A DNA stretch of 64,000 nt from JADLCX01 sp964630785 (GTDB taxonomy: Bacteria; Planctomycetota; Phycisphaerae; Phycisphaerales; UBA1924). Position numbers and translations under genes: made by a program. Below the pieces are notes generated by a model. It was not told the DNA's origin and ran no database searches. It saw nothing but the letters and a program-made list of their open reading frames with translations. The stretch covers positions 1-64,000 of the forward strand of contig CAZVZG010000015.1 of assembly GCA_964630785.1 (NCBI GenBank), written 5' to 3'. The first letter of the stretch is position 1. The number at the start of each line of letters is the position of its first letter. This document shows positions 34,142 through 43,687 of the stretch, in pieces.

Positions 34142-35250
34142 GCGAGGGCCTCCGGCGGATAGGCCGCCAGCCCGATCGCCACCGCCAGCGATGCCGATCG
34201 AGTCGCCTCCTGCGGCTCGGCCGACCCGGGCAACAGCGTCGAGGCCGCGGCCACGGTGACGGTGCAATCCAGTTGCACCCCGAATCGCGCGGCCACCCCC
34301 GGGAGGTGTGCGCCGTCGCCGCAGGTGAAAACCTGCGGGAGCGATTCCCCGAATCGTCGCGTCGCGTACGCGAAGGAAGCCCGCGCCTCGGCGGCGATCG
34401 CGTCGATCCACTCGCCGATGGCCCACTTCGCGGCATCGGTCAGGTCGGCGTCGTCGTGCATGTCGGCCGGCGCGTCCCCCAGGGCCACGCTCTCCAACAG
34501 GAAGCCCGCGACGTCGGGCTCAATGCCGAGCTTTTCGGCCAGGTTCGACCGGCAGGCCCCCAGGCCCGACTCGGCGAGGTGACGCTCGTAGACGATGGTC
34601 TCGCCGCGCACGACCACGACGCACGCGGCGTCCCAGTCCCACTCGACGACCGCTGCAAGAGACGATGCGCCGGGCCGGCAACGCGCGATCGCGCGGGCCA
34701 GGGCGGCGCCGCGGGTGTCGATGGCGCTGGTCTGGGCGCCCGCGCCGTCGAAGGCCGCGATGAGGACCTCGGCATCGGCCTGACGGCACCCGACGGCCAT
34801 CGCCTGCATGCCTTCCACGCCGCGGGCCGAGACCGACGACGTCGGGACCTCCCACCAGGCCGACTCGATCACGTCCGGCTCAAGGCGGTGCGTGCGGGCC
34901 AGTTCGTTGCGGCAGATCGTGTCCAGGGGTGCGCCGCTGGACCGCGGCGGGACTTCGAGAACCGCGGTCAACAGCCGCCGCGCGGGCATGGCCAGGACAA
35001 CCCGATCGCCACGGAAGCCCTGCCTGTCGAGCGCGGCCATCACCACACCCGCCTGTTCCAGCGAGATCGACTCGGCCGGTTCGCCCCGGGCCAGCACCGC
35101 GGCTGCGCCGAGCACCCAGCCCGCCCCTGGGCCCGCCGCACTCCCGCCCCCTCCCCCCCCGGAACCGCCGGCCCGACGCAACTGCACCGCGCGGATGCAG
35201 CGTCCGTCGAGGTCGATGCCGATGGGTGAATATTGCGGGCGTGCAAGCAC
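34138..35250 (-). CDS. PilM-like actin-fold ATPase
   Basis: A 370-residue protein of the PilM/FtsA-like actin fold, with the first phosphate-binding loop at SPIGIDLDGRCIRAVQL and a second FTCGDGAHLPG region. It starts at a GTG and overlaps PilN by four bases. A glycine-rich linker coded by a C/G tract (GGSGGGGGGSAAG) interrupts the region after the first loop. PilM forms a cytoplasmic ring and recruits PilN in type IV pilus and type II-like systems. Confidence 0.85.
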   Translation of the reverse strand: MLARPQYSPIGIDLDGRCIRAVQLRRAGGSGGGGGGSAAGPGAGWVLGAAAVLARGEPAESISLEQAGVVMAALDRQGFRGDRVVLAMPARRLLTAVLEVPPRSSGAPLDTICRNELARTHRLEPDVIESAWWEVPTSSVSARGVEGMQAMAVGCRQADAEVLIAAFDGAGAQTSAIDTRGAALARAIARCRPGASSLAAVVEWDWDAACVVVVRGETIVYERHLAESGLGACRSNLAEKLGIEPDVAGFLLESVALGDAPADMHDDADLTDAAKWAIGEWIDAIAAEARASFAYATRRFGESLPQVFTCGDGAHLPGVAARFGVQLDCTVTVAAASTLLPGSAEPQEATRSASLAVAIGLAAYPPEALA

Positions 35251-35287
35251 GGGAGGGGCTCCGGGCGACGGTCGGTGCGGGGGCGAT

Positions 35288-36544
35288 TCACGCCCCGCGG
35301 GTGGTGGTGGCCAGGTCGAACAGGGGCAGGAACATGCTCACGGCCACGAAGCCGACGAGCAATCCGAGGGTGATGAGGATGATCGGCTCGATGAGCGACG
35401 TGAGCGAGCGGAGGACGATCTCGTTGTCCTCCTCGAGAAACTCGGCGATGCTGACCATCACCGGGCCGATCTGGCCGGTTTTCTCGCCGCTGCGAACGGC
35501 CTCGGTGACCGACTTCGAGATCAGCGGGCTCTGCGAGAACACGGCGGAGACGGACCCGCCGCGGGTGACTTCGTCCTCGGCGCGGGCGATGAGCCGCTCG
35601 AAGCAGATGTTGCCGGAGGACTCGCGCGTGAGCTGGAGGGCCTCAAGCAGCGGCACGCGCCCTTCGAGCAAGGCCCCGAGCACGCGCGCGATCCGGGCGG
35701 TGGCAAAGGCCCGGACCACCCGTCCGAAGATGGGCACGCGGAGCACGAACCCGTGCAGCCACTCGCGCCCGGGAGCCGAGGCCAGCCACAGCTTGACGCC
35801 GAACGCCGCCCCACCCGCCGCGATGAGCAAGGCCCACCAATACTCGCGGCAGAACGCGCTGAGGTCCATCAGCAGGCGCGTCGTCGGCGGGAGCGGCGCA
35901 CCGAGCGTCTTGAACAACCCCTCGAAGCGCGGCAGCACGAACCCCATCATCACCCCGAGCACCCCGCACGACACACACAACAGCAGGCACGGGTACACCA
36001 TCGCGCCGGTGACCGAGTTGCGCGTCTTGAGCTGCTGACGGGTCAGGACGGTGAGGCGACGCATCATCGCCTCGATGCTCCCGCCCGACTCGCCCGCGCC
36101 CACGAGACTGCGGCAGACCACGTCGAAGTAGGCCGGGTGCGGCTGCATCGCGTCGGCCAGCGTCGCCCCTTCCTCGACGCGCCGGCGGATATCCGAGACG
36201 GTGTCCCGCCAGCGGCCCTCGACAGCCTGCCGCTCGACGGCCGCGAGCGCCTCGACCATGGGTGTGCCGGTGGCGACGAGCACGGTGAGCTGGCGGAAGA
36301 AGCCGGCGACTTCCTTGAGCCGGGCCGACTTTCCGCCGGCGGAGAACCCCTTGGACGGGGCCCGCAGCCTGGACTCCGCGCGGGCCGCGCCGGGACGGTC
36401 CAGCACCGAGCGTCGTTCGGCCAGCTCAACCACGAACAGCCCCTGCTTGCGCAGTTGCTCGCCGGCCTCGGCCAGGCCGCCGGCGTCCAGATCATCGCTG
36501 AACTCGCGGCCAGACCGATCGAAAGCGCGGTAGGCGATCTTCAT
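35288..36544 (-). CDS. Inner-membrane platform protein GspF/PilC
   Basis: A 418-residue platform protein with three membrane helices and two GspF domains (residues ~75-195 and ~280-400). The duplicated signatures include ATGTPMVEALAAVERQ, then ALLEGRVPLLEALQLTRES. The N-terminal cytoplasmic part (KIAYRAFDRSGREFS) matches the usual start. It overlaps GspE by four bases (ATGA). It anchors the ATPase and drives pseudopilus extension. Confidence 0.92.
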   Translation of the reverse strand: MKIAYRAFDRSGREFSDDLDAGGLAEAGEQLRKQGLFVVELAERRSVLDRPGAARAESRLRAPSKGFSAGGKSARLKEVAGFFRQLTVLVATGTPMVEALAAVERQAVEGRWRDTVSDIRRRVEEGATLADAMQPHPAYFDVVCRSLVGAGESGGSIEAMMRRLTVLTRQQLKTRNSVTGAMVYPCLLLCVSCGVLGVMMGFVLPRFEGLFKTLGAPLPPTTRLLMDLSAFCREYWWALLIAAGGAAFGVKLWLASAPGREWLHGFVLRVPIFGRVVRAFATARIARVLGALLEGRVPLLEALQLTRESSGNICFERLIARAEDEVTRGGSVSAVFSQSPLISKSVTEAVRSGEKTGQIGPVMVSIAEFLEEDNEIVLRSLTSLIEPIILITLGLLVGFVAVSMFLPLFDLATTTRGA

Positions 36545-38427
36545 GCGGCCTCCCTGCGCTGCTCTTGCGAGTCCTCGGCCGCTGGGTCGTTGTCTTCGGC
36601 GTCGTCGCGCGTGACCCGGAGGACCTCTTCGAGGCTGGTGCGCCCTTCCAGCGCGAGGATCACGCCCTCCTGCCGCAGCGCGAGCGTTCCGGAGCGCTGG
36701 ATCTTGGCCCGCAGTTCGTGCGTGGCGGCGTTGACGTGGATCATGTGCCGCAGATCGGGCGTGACTTCCATGACTTCGTAGATCCCGCAGCGCCCCTGGA
36801 ACCCGCTGTCGTGGCACTGGCGACAGCCGCCGCCGCGCCGGAACGGGCGTCCGATGTGCTCGGGCAACCCGGCGTCGAGCAGGACCTGCTCGGCGGGGTA
36901 GTAGCGGGTGATGCACGCCGGGCAGATCGTTCTGGCCAGGCGCTGCGCCACCGCGCCCACCAGCGCGCTGGAAAGCAGGTACGGCTCGATGCCCATGTCG
37001 TTCAGCCGCGCCACCACACCCGGCGCGTCGTTGGTGTGCAACGTGGCCAGCACGAGGTGGCCGGTGAGTGCGGCCTGCACGGCGACCCGGGCCGTCTCCT
37101 GATCGCGGATCTCCCCCACCATGATGATGTCCGGGTCCTGACGCAGGATGCTCCGCAGCGCCCGGGCGAACGTGAGCCCGATGGCCTCGCTCACCTGTAT
37201 CTGGTTGATCATGTCGAGCTGGTACTCGACGGGATCCTCGACGGTCAGGATGTTCACCTCGGGCGAACGGAGGAGGTCCAGCGCCGAGTAGAGCGTGGTC
37301 GTCTTGCCGCTGCCGGTTGGGCCGGTGACGAGCACCAGCCCGTGCGGGCTCTTGAGCACCCGGGTGAAGGTGTCGAGCGTTTCGGGGCGGAAGCCCAGGT
37401 CCTGCAGGCGGACCTTGAGGTTGCGCTTGTCGAGCACGCGAACGACGACCTTCTCGCCCAGCAACGTGGGCATGCTGCTGACCCGCAAGTCCACCTCGCG
37501 CCCCTCGGCCACGATGCGCACACGCCCCTCCTGGGGCAAGCGCTTCTCGGCGATGTCCATCTTGCCGATGACCTTCACGCGGCTGACGATCGCCGCGTGC
37601 ATGCCCGCGGGCGGCTTCATCAGGTCGCGCAGCACGCCGTCCTTGCGGTAGCGAACCCGCGTGCCCTTCTTGTCGGGCTCGATGTGGATGTCGCTGGCGC
37701 GGTCCTTGACCGCCGTCAGGAAGGCCACGTTGACCAGATTGACGATCGGGCTGCCCGCGACCATCCGGTCCAGGTCGGTGGACGGGCCCTCGTCGACCTG
37801 CTCGCGCTCGACGACCTCCACGTCGGTCTCGTGCAGGCTCGTGAGAAAGGCGTCGATGTCGACGTTTCCGCCCGCGTACTTCTTGACGTACTCGACGATG
37901 TTGGCCTCGAGCGCCAGCACCGGGCGCACCTTCAACCCCGTGAGCTGGCGCAGGCGATCGATGGTCGGCAGGCTCTGCGGCTCGGCCATCGCCACCGTGA
38001 GCGTGTCGTGCACCTTGAACATCGGCAGCACGCGCAGGCGCGTGGCCTCCTCCTCGCCGATCAGCGCCAGCAGCGGCGGGTCGATGAGGCCGTGACGAAG
38101 CTGGCAACCGGGTGCACCGATCACCGACGCCAGCGCACGGACCAGCACGCTGCTGGAGATCACGCCCTGCTCCACGAGCAGCTCGCCGAGCATCCGACTG
38201 GACTTCTTCTGGTCGGTCAGCGCCTTATCGAGTTGCTCTCGCGAGATCGCGCCCTGCTCCACGAGCGCATCACCGACCCGCTTGCGGGCCGGGCGAACCG
38301 GCGTCGAACCGTGCGCTTCGGCGGGCGGAGCGGGCGACGGTTGCGCCGGCGTGGGAGGCGGAATCGGCGTGCCGCCGGTAGGCGTCGGCTCGTCCGGCTC
38401 GCGGTGTGGGTGCTTGCCGAGATTCAC
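36541..38427 (-). CDS. Type II secretion/pilus assembly ATPase GspE/PilB
   Basis: A 628-residue hexameric ATPase. The N-terminal region has a proline-rich stretch, then an MshEN/T2SSE_N-type domain (RKRVGDALVEQGAIS, ISSSVLVRALA). The core has Walker A GPTGSGKTTT, the Asp box VGEIRDQETA and the His box VLATLHTND. The C-terminal tetracysteine zinc motif is present as CPAC and CRQC. The start overlaps the STAS gene stop (ATGA). MshEN domains often bind c-di-GMP, so control by that messenger is possible but not shown. Confidence 0.93.
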   Translation of the reverse strand: MNLGKHPHREPDEPTPTGGTPIPPPTPAQPSPAPPAEAHGSTPVRPARKRVGDALVEQGAISREQLDKALTDQKKSSRMLGELLVEQGVISSSVLVRALASVIGAPGCQLRHGLIDPPLLALIGEEEATRLRVLPMFKVHDTLTVAMAEPQSLPTIDRLRQLTGLKVRPVLALEANIVEYVKKYAGGNVDIDAFLTSLHETDVEVVEREQVDEGPSTDLDRMVAGSPIVNLVNVAFLTAVKDRASDIHIEPDKKGTRVRYRKDGVLRDLMKPPAGMHAAIVSRVKVIGKMDIAEKRLPQEGRVRIVAEGREVDLRVSSMPTLLGEKVVVRVLDKRNLKVRLQDLGFRPETLDTFTRVLKSPHGLVLVTGPTGSGKTTTLYSALDLLRSPEVNILTVEDPVEYQLDMINQIQVSEAIGLTFARALRSILRQDPDIIMVGEIRDQETARVAVQAALTGHLVLATLHTNDAPGVVARLNDMGIEPYLLSSALVGAVAQRLARTICPACITRYYPAEQVLLDAGLPEHIGRPFRRGGGCRQCHDSGFQGRCGIYEVMEVTPDLRHMIHVNAATHELRAKIQRSGTLALRQEGVILALEGRTSLEEVLRVTRDDAEDNDPAAEDSQEQRREAA

Positions 38428-38759
38428 AGGAAGCTCCTCACGGCGGAGTTGACGTCCTGGTAATGCTCAAAGAGTTTGGCTAGGTCGGTGAGATCGAGCA
38501 CCTCACGGATCGTCTCGTTGGCGCCGCACAGCCGCATCGCTTGCCCGCCCTCGGAGAGTTGCTCGGTGGTCTCCTTGAGCACCTCCAGGCCGCGGCTGTC
38601 GACGAACGGCACTTGCGAGCAGTCCACCACGAACCGCCCGAGGCTCTGGACCATCACCTCACCGAGCCGCTGAAGGAAGCGGTCGGCGTCCTGGCCGCAG
38701 AGAGGGCCCTGCGGCTTGAGGACGGTCACGGCTCCTTGTCGCTGCTCGATGATCTCCAA
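38424..38759 (-). CDS. STAS-domain anti-sigma-factor antagonist-like protein
   Basis: A 111-residue single STAS domain. The key loop reads VDCSQVPFVDSRGLEVL, with Ser in DSRGL at the place phosphorylated in SpoIIAA/RsbV. The end of the gene overlaps the GspE start by four bases, so it is the first gene of the secretion operon and is translationally coupled to it. Partner-switching proteins of this type normally release an anti-sigma kinase. No cognate kinase is next to it; a SpoIIE-type phosphatase is 12 kb away. It may instead regulate the secretion machine directly. Confidence 0.88.
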   Translation of the reverse strand: MEIIEQRQGAVTVLKPQGPLCGQDADRFLQRLGEVMVQSLGRFVVDCSQVPFVDSRGLEVLKETTEQLSEGGQAMRLCGANETIREVLDLTDLAKLFEHYQDVNSAVRSFL

Positions 38760-38834
38760 GGCCGGAACTCCGACAGGTGTAGTGCTGACGAGCGGCGGGC
38801 TGCCGGTCTGTGCGCCCGTTAGCCCTCCCCCCGG

Positions 38835-38855
38835 CCCCCTCCCTCTGGGAGGGGG
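38835..38855. other. Perfect hairpin downstream of the histidine kinase gene
   Basis: CCCCCTCCC (38835-38843), loop TCT, then GGGAGGGGG (38847-38855) is a 9-bp perfect stem directly 3' of the histidine kinase stop. No T run follows. It may be a factor-independent pause or stabiliser, or part of a repeated C/G element. Confidence 0.45.
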
Positions 38856-38857
38856 AG

Positions 38858-40786
38858 CTAGGCCGCGGCGGGCAGGGTCATGGTGAACGTGCTTCCTTTG
38901 TCCAGTTGCGAGCGGACGGTGATGTCGCCCCCGTGCATCCGAACGACCTCGCGGGCGATGGCCAGGCCCAGACCTGTGCCGGTGACGTTGGTGATGCGTC
39001 GGTCCTTGGCGCGGTAGAACTTCTCGAAGATCAGCTCGCGCTCCTCGTCGCGGATGCCGATACCGGTGTCGGTCACGTCGACGGTGAGTTGTCCCTTCTC
39101 TTCGCCCACGCGCACGACGACCTCGCCGCCCGCTGGCGTGTACTTCACGGCGTTGCCGACGAGGTTGTGCAGGGCCATGACGATCTTGTCGCGGTCGCCC
39201 ATGAGCACGGGCAGCTTGGGCGGCAGGTCAAACCGCAGTCGGACCTCCTTGGCCTGGGCCTGCTCGCGGAAGTCGTGCTCGATCTCCTCGAACACGGTGT
39301 TGATTCGCACGTCGTCGCGGTTGAGCTTCAGCGAGCCCGCCTCGATCTCGGACAGGCTCAGCATGTCGCCGACAATGCGCTCCAACCGCCGGGACTCCTG
39401 GCTGATGACGTTCAGGGCGTCGGAGCGCTTCTTGGCGTCCTCCGCGCCGCCCTCAACGAGCATCTCCACGTACAGCCGGATGTTGGTGAGCGGGGTCCGC
39501 AGCTCGTGCGTGGCCTGGGCCACGAAGCTGTTGCGGGCTTCGTCGGCGACGCGCTGCTGTGTGACGTCCTCGACCACCACCAGCGCGATCGCCGAATCCT
39601 CACGACGCAGTGGCCGGACGGTGATCCGCAGCACGCTCGCGCCCGCGGTCCCGCCGCTGCCTGCGCCCGCGTCGCCCCCCGGGGCCAGGGCGGGTGCATC
39701 GCCCGCATCGGGCTGGCGGCGGACCTCGCTGATCACGCGGTTGCGGATCGAGCCGGCCGCGACGCCGCGGATCGCGTCGAGCACCTTGCGGTCCTCGATC
39801 GCCCTGGCGAGGTCTGCGCCCTGCAACTCCTCGCGCCGGGCCCGCAGGAACACGCTCGCCGCGCCGTTCACGTACTTGACCTTCAACTGCTCGTCCACCA
39901 GGAGCAGGCCGAGCCACAGGCCATCGCACACGCTGCCAAGCTCACCGTCGCGGCTGCGCCGGCTCGAGAGCTTCTCCGCGGTCAGTTTGCCGGCGACGTA
40001 TTCACGCAGCCGCTCGCGATCGGCGACCAAGCGGTTCCATGCCGCGGCCTCGGGCCCCAAGTCCGGGCTCACGCACAGATCGCCGTGCGCGGCATCGGCG
40101 ACGTTGGGCGTCTTGAGCGCCTCGCCGATGGCCCCGAGCGCGCGTAAGCGGCTCCGCATGGCGCGGTAAGCCAGCCAGAGCGCGCCCATCGCGCCCGCGC
40201 CGATCACGCCGATCCCGGCTTGCAGCGGCCAGGCGTCCGAGAGCGCCACCCGTGGATTGTCGACGACCCGCAGTTCCGCAAGGCCGCGCGACGGGACGGC
40301 GATCGGGACCCGAAACTCGGCCCGGCCCCCGGCATCCGTGGAGTTGCTTTCGCCTGTCTCCGCCGCGGTCGCGCCGCCCGTCGATCCCCACTTTTCAGGA
40401 AGTGCATCCAGCAGCAGCACGGCCGCGGGGTCGGCGTCGGCGATCACCCGGTTGTCGAGCGCCGGGACGGTCACTTGGCAGGCGTCAAACCCCTGCGTGC
40501 GTGTCGCCTCGTCGATCATCCGTTGCACGCCGGTGGTGTTGTCGGTCGCGAGCAGCCCTGCCGCGTTGCGAGCCAGCAACTGCGCCACCGCGTGCGCGCG
40601 CTCGCGCCGCGAGGTCTCCACCGCGTGGCTGTAGCTGTGCACCGACCACCACGCCGCACACCCGAGCGCGAACACCAGGATCGCGGCCGCGAACAGGCCG
40701 GCGGTCGCGATGAGCGACTCGCCGTGCACCATGTAACGGCGGAGAGCGCCGCCCGGTCGAGGGGTTGGATTCGCCTGATCTACCAC
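38858..40786 (-). CDS. Membrane sensor histidine kinase
   Basis: A 642-residue kinase starting at a GTG with a GGAGG site four bases upstream. Two transmembrane helices (near residues 24-47 and 190-210) flank an extracytoplasmic sensor of about 140 residues. A PAS-like domain with a long Gly/Ala insert covers about 290-410. The HisKA domain has the phospho-accepting His in QATHELRTPLTN near residue 425. The HATPase domain has the N box in HNLVGNAVKYTP, G1 DTGIGIRDEE and G2 GTGLGLAIAREV. A response regulator is not adjacent. The operon with STAS and gspE lies directly downstream on the same strand. Confidence 0.9.
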   Translation of the reverse strand: MVDQANPTPRPGGALRRYMVHGESLIATAGLFAAAILVFALGCAAWWSVHSYSHAVETSRRERAHAVAQLLARNAAGLLATDNTTGVQRMIDEATRTQGFDACQVTVPALDNRVIADADPAAVLLLDALPEKWGSTGGATAAETGESNSTDAGGRAEFRVPIAVPSRGLAELRVVDNPRVALSDAWPLQAGIGVIGAGAMGALWLAYRAMRSRLRALGAIGEALKTPNVADAAHGDLCVSPDLGPEAAAWNRLVADRERLREYVAGKLTAEKLSSRRSRDGELGSVCDGLWLGLLLVDEQLKVKYVNGAASVFLRARREELQGADLARAIEDRKVLDAIRGVAAGSIRNRVISEVRRQPDAGDAPALAPGGDAGAGSGGTAGASVLRITVRPLRREDSAIALVVVEDVTQQRVADEARNSFVAQATHELRTPLTNIRLYVEMLVEGGAEDAKKRSDALNVISQESRRLERIVGDMLSLSEIEAGSLKLNRDDVRINTVFEEIEHDFREQAQAKEVRLRFDLPPKLPVLMGDRDKIVMALHNLVGNAVKYTPAGGEVVVRVGEEKGQLTVDVTDTGIGIRDEERELIFEKFYRAKDRRITNVTGTGLGLAIAREVVRMHGGDITVRSQLDKGSTFTMTLPAAA

Positions 40787-41160
40787 ACAACCTCCGAACA
40801 CTCGCTCGTTTGAACGCAAGCGCAGCCATCGGATATCGGTCGATGGCCGCGCGGCTTGAAGGTCCGCGACAAACGTGCTCGCAATGTCCGTCGGCGTGTT
40901 CCTTTCCAACCCGCCGCCCTACGCTTGGCTCGGAGAAGACGTCCGCAATAACCCGCGGCCCGACCGCGAGCACGCGAGACGCGCACGAGCCATCGCCCCT
41001 GAGACCGGGGGGCCGAAGACGGGACCGACCCGCGCAGCACAACCGACCCACCGTGTCGGGTTATGGGGCCTACCCAGCCCCGATCGCCGATGCTCCGGGC
41101 CCGCTCAACAGATCGCACCCGTTCCAGCACACCCTCACGCTCGCCTCTTGGAGTCCACCC
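40787..41160. other. Divergent intergenic region, nothing recognised
   Basis: 374 bases between the divergent histidine kinase and LExLExRxLLA genes. Both promoters must be here, but no clean -35/-10 pair or operator stands out. The short ORFs in it are arginine-rich and not protein-like. Confidence 0.4.
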
Positions 41161-43128
41161 TTGTCGATGCACTTCCGCCCGCTTCGCCGCACGTCTGTCC
41201 GGGCATCCGCTGCCGCCGCCAAGGGCCGACGTCCGGACCTTGAGGCCCTCGAAGCCCGTCAACTGCTCGCGGCCGACCTCGCCGTGGCATTCGACACGTT
41301 TCAGGGCGCACCGGACTTTCTCGTGCCCGGAGACCACGTCTCGCTGCCGATCGTGGTGGCCAACCAGGGCGACCTGCCGGCGGTCGGCCGCGTCACGGTC
41401 AACTTCTACCTCTCCAAGAACACGACCTTCGACACCGACGACGTGCTGCTGGAGAGCTTCGCCGATCAGGAAATCAACCTCAACTCGCAGAACCCCACCG
41501 ATTCCGACACCGGAACGTTCACCGGCACGGTGGCTATTCCCGGCGTCGAGCCGGGCAACTACTTCTTTCTCGTGCGGATCCTGCCCAACCTCGCCGTGGG
41601 CGACCTGAACCAGGCCAACAACGTCGCCGCCAGCGCCGACGATCAGGGGTTCGCCTGGAAGTTCGGCGATTTCAGCGGGCGCACCAACGTCACGATGTCG
41701 CTGCTGGAAACCAACGGAACGACTGTGTCGTTCGGGCTCAACGGCGGCGGCACCGGCACCGTGACCCGGGACACGCAACACCCCGAACGCTTCGTCGTCA
41801 CCATCGACAACAGCGGCACCGGCTCCCGCGCGTCAATCGCCGGCTCGGGCGGCACCGGCGTCGATGCCGGCGTGGCGCTCATCCAGGGCATCCACATCAC
41901 CGGATCGCTGTCCTCGCTCGACGCCTCGACCGGCCGCCTGCTCGGCGGCGTGACCATCGACGGCTCGGCCGGGTCGATCAACTTCGGTCAGGTCGAGGGC
42001 CCGTCAGCGATCGTGATCGCGTCGGCGGCCGCCAACACCGCGTTCCAGTTCGGCTCGGTGAGGAATCTGACCATCACGACGCCCGGCGGCGTCTCGTCGA
42101 TCGCCGTGACCTCGTGGATCGACACGGACGGAACGCCCGACGTGATCGCGGCCAAGTGGATCGGTTCGCTCACGAGCACCGGCAACTTCCAGGCCGGTCT
42201 GGCGCTGGCGGGGCGCGCCGGCGGTCGCACGCTCGACACGGTCAACATCGGGGGTACCGCCAGCAAGGGCGCATGGGACGTCAACGGGCGCGCCGGGTCG
42301 TGGACGTTCAGGTCCGTCGCCGCGAGCTGGTCGGGCAGCATCAGCAGGAACCTGATCTCGCTCGACGTCACCAACATCTTCCGCGGCAAGATCGCGGCCA
42401 AGACGTTCTCGTCGATCACGGCCGCATCGCTTCGCGGCGCCAAGATCCTGGCCGGGGCCGACCTGGGCACGGACGCGCGGCTCGGCGGGACCGACTCAGC
42501 CGCGGACTCGTTCGCCTCCGGCACGATCAACAGCCTCACGGTCAACGGCAAGGTGCTCAACACGATCGTCGGCGCCGGGCTCGACCCGGTGGACGGCGTG
42601 TTCAAGAACGGCGACGACCGGCTCAAGACCGGACGGATCAACAACATCGTCGTCACGCGGACCGCCTCGGCCAACAGCCGCTTTCTCGCCAAGCGATACT
42701 CGCCGACGGGCACGTTCCGCATCGGCGTGCGTGACATCGACACCGCCGAAGACCGCCGATTCATCTTCGACGATTCCCAAGCTCCGACGGCGTCGGACGT
42801 CGTACTCAGCCCGGACGGAGGGCCGACAACCGTCCGCCTCAAGTTCGCCGACAACCAGCGCATCGACGCCGCCACGCTCGGCGACGGCGACCTGGTCCTC
42901 TCGGGGCCCGGCGGCATCATGATCCCGCTCACCTTCGTCGTGCCGGCCACACCGCTGAAAGATGCCGGCACGATCACCGTGGAGTACACCTTCGCCGCTC
43001 CGGGCGGGTCGTGGGACGCCGCCGACAACGGGGAGTACCAGGTCCTCATCACCGACGGCCAGGTCACGGACATCCTCGGCAACGCCGTCGCCGCCGGGCC
43101 GATCGCGAGCTTCACGATCGCCATCTGA
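41161..43128 (+). CDS. Exported LExLExRxLLA-motif protein with CARDB-like domain
   Basis: A protein of about 655 residues (653 from the ATG at 41167). The TTG at 41161 lies seven bases after a GGAG site. The N-terminus has the planctomycete motif LEALEARQLLAAD after a basic stretch, a signature of exported or surface-associated proteins in this phylum. A CARDB-like adhesion domain follows (residues ~40-150: VVANQGDLPAVGRVTVNFYL, then GDLNQANNV). The middle is a repeat-rich beta-helix-like region (INSLTVNGKVLNTIVG style). The C-terminal 110 residues form an Ig-like domain ending in the family-typical VTDILGNAV. Function is unknown; adhesion or matrix is plausible. Confidence 0.8.
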   Translation: MSMHFRPLRRTSVRASAAAAKGRRPDLEALEARQLLAADLAVAFDTFQGAPDFLVPGDHVSLPIVVANQGDLPAVGRVTVNFYLSKNTTFDTDDVLLESFADQEINLNSQNPTDSDTGTFTGTVAIPGVEPGNYFFLVRILPNLAVGDLNQANNVAASADDQGFAWKFGDFSGRTNVTMSLLETNGTTVSFGLNGGGTGTVTRDTQHPERFVVTIDNSGTGSRASIAGSGGTGVDAGVALIQGIHITGSLSSLDASTGRLLGGVTIDGSAGSINFGQVEGPSAIVIASAAANTAFQFGSVRNLTITTPGGVSSIAVTSWIDTDGTPDVIAAKWIGSLTSTGNFQAGLALAGRAGGRTLDTVNIGGTASKGAWDVNGRAGSWTFRSVAASWSGSISRNLISLDVTNIFRGKIAAKTFSSITAASLRGAKILAGADLGTDARLGGTDSAADSFASGTINSLTVNGKVLNTIVGAGLDPVDGVFKNGDDRLKTGRINNIVVTRTASANSRFLAKRYSPTGTFRIGVRDIDTAEDRRFIFDDSQAPTASDVVLSPDGGPTTVRLKFADNQRIDAATLGDGDLVLSGPGGIMIPLTFVVPATPLKDAGTITVEYTFAAPGGSWDAADNGEYQVLITDGQVTDILGNAVAAGPIASFTIAI

Positions 43129-43185
43129 GACTGTCCCCGTGCTCGCAACGCTCCCCTTCCACACCGGCGGCTATCCTCTGCGGCC

Positions 43186-43686
43186 ATGAGCACGCAGCGA
43201 CCGCTGGTCGGCATCATCATGGGGTCCGCCTCGGACTGGGCCGAGACGATGCAGCACGCCGCGGCCACGCTCGGGCAACTGGGCGTACCGCACGAGGTGC
43301 GGGTCGTCTCCGCCCATCGCACGCCCGACCTGCTGTTTGAGTACGCGTCGACGGCCGAGTCTCGCGGACTCCGCGTGATCATCGCGGGCGCTGGCGGCGC
43401 GGCCCACCTCCCGGGCATGTGCGCCAGCAAGACCCACCTGCCCGTGCTCGGCGTGCCCGTCGAGAGCAAGGCCCTGCACGGGATCGACTCGCTGCTCTCC
43501 ATCGTGCAGATGCCCGCCGGCGTGCCCGTGGCGACGCTGGCCATCGGCAAGGCGGGCGCGATCAACGCCGCGCTGCTCGCGGCCGCGGTGCTGGCCCCGA
43601 GCGACGCGGGCATCCGCCAGCGGTTGCTGGACTTCCGGACGGCGCAGACCGTCGCCGTGCTCAAAGCGCCCGACCCGCGAACCTGA
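43186..43686 (+). CDS. purE: 5-(carboxyamino)imidazole ribonucleotide mutase
   Basis: A 166-residue class I PurE. It converts N5-CAIR to CAIR in purine synthesis. Conserved GSASDW, the VVSAHRTPD loop with catalytic His and the AGGAAHLPGM segment are present, as is the SIVQMP region. The purK gene begins one base after its stop, giving the usual purE-purK operon. Class I is expected where purK is also present. Confidence 0.97.
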   Translation: MSTQRPLVGIIMGSASDWAETMQHAAATLGQLGVPHEVRVVSAHRTPDLLFEYASTAESRGLRVIIAGAGGAAHLPGMCASKTHLPVLGVPVESKALHGIDSLLSIVQMPAGVPVATLAIGKAGAINAALLAAAVLAPSDAGIRQRLLDFRTAQTVAVLKAPDPRT

Positions 43687-43687
43687 C

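Noticed and set aside
36565..38463. 632-codon plus-strand frame opposite gspE
   Set aside because: The composition is a shadow of the ATPase gene with no domain.
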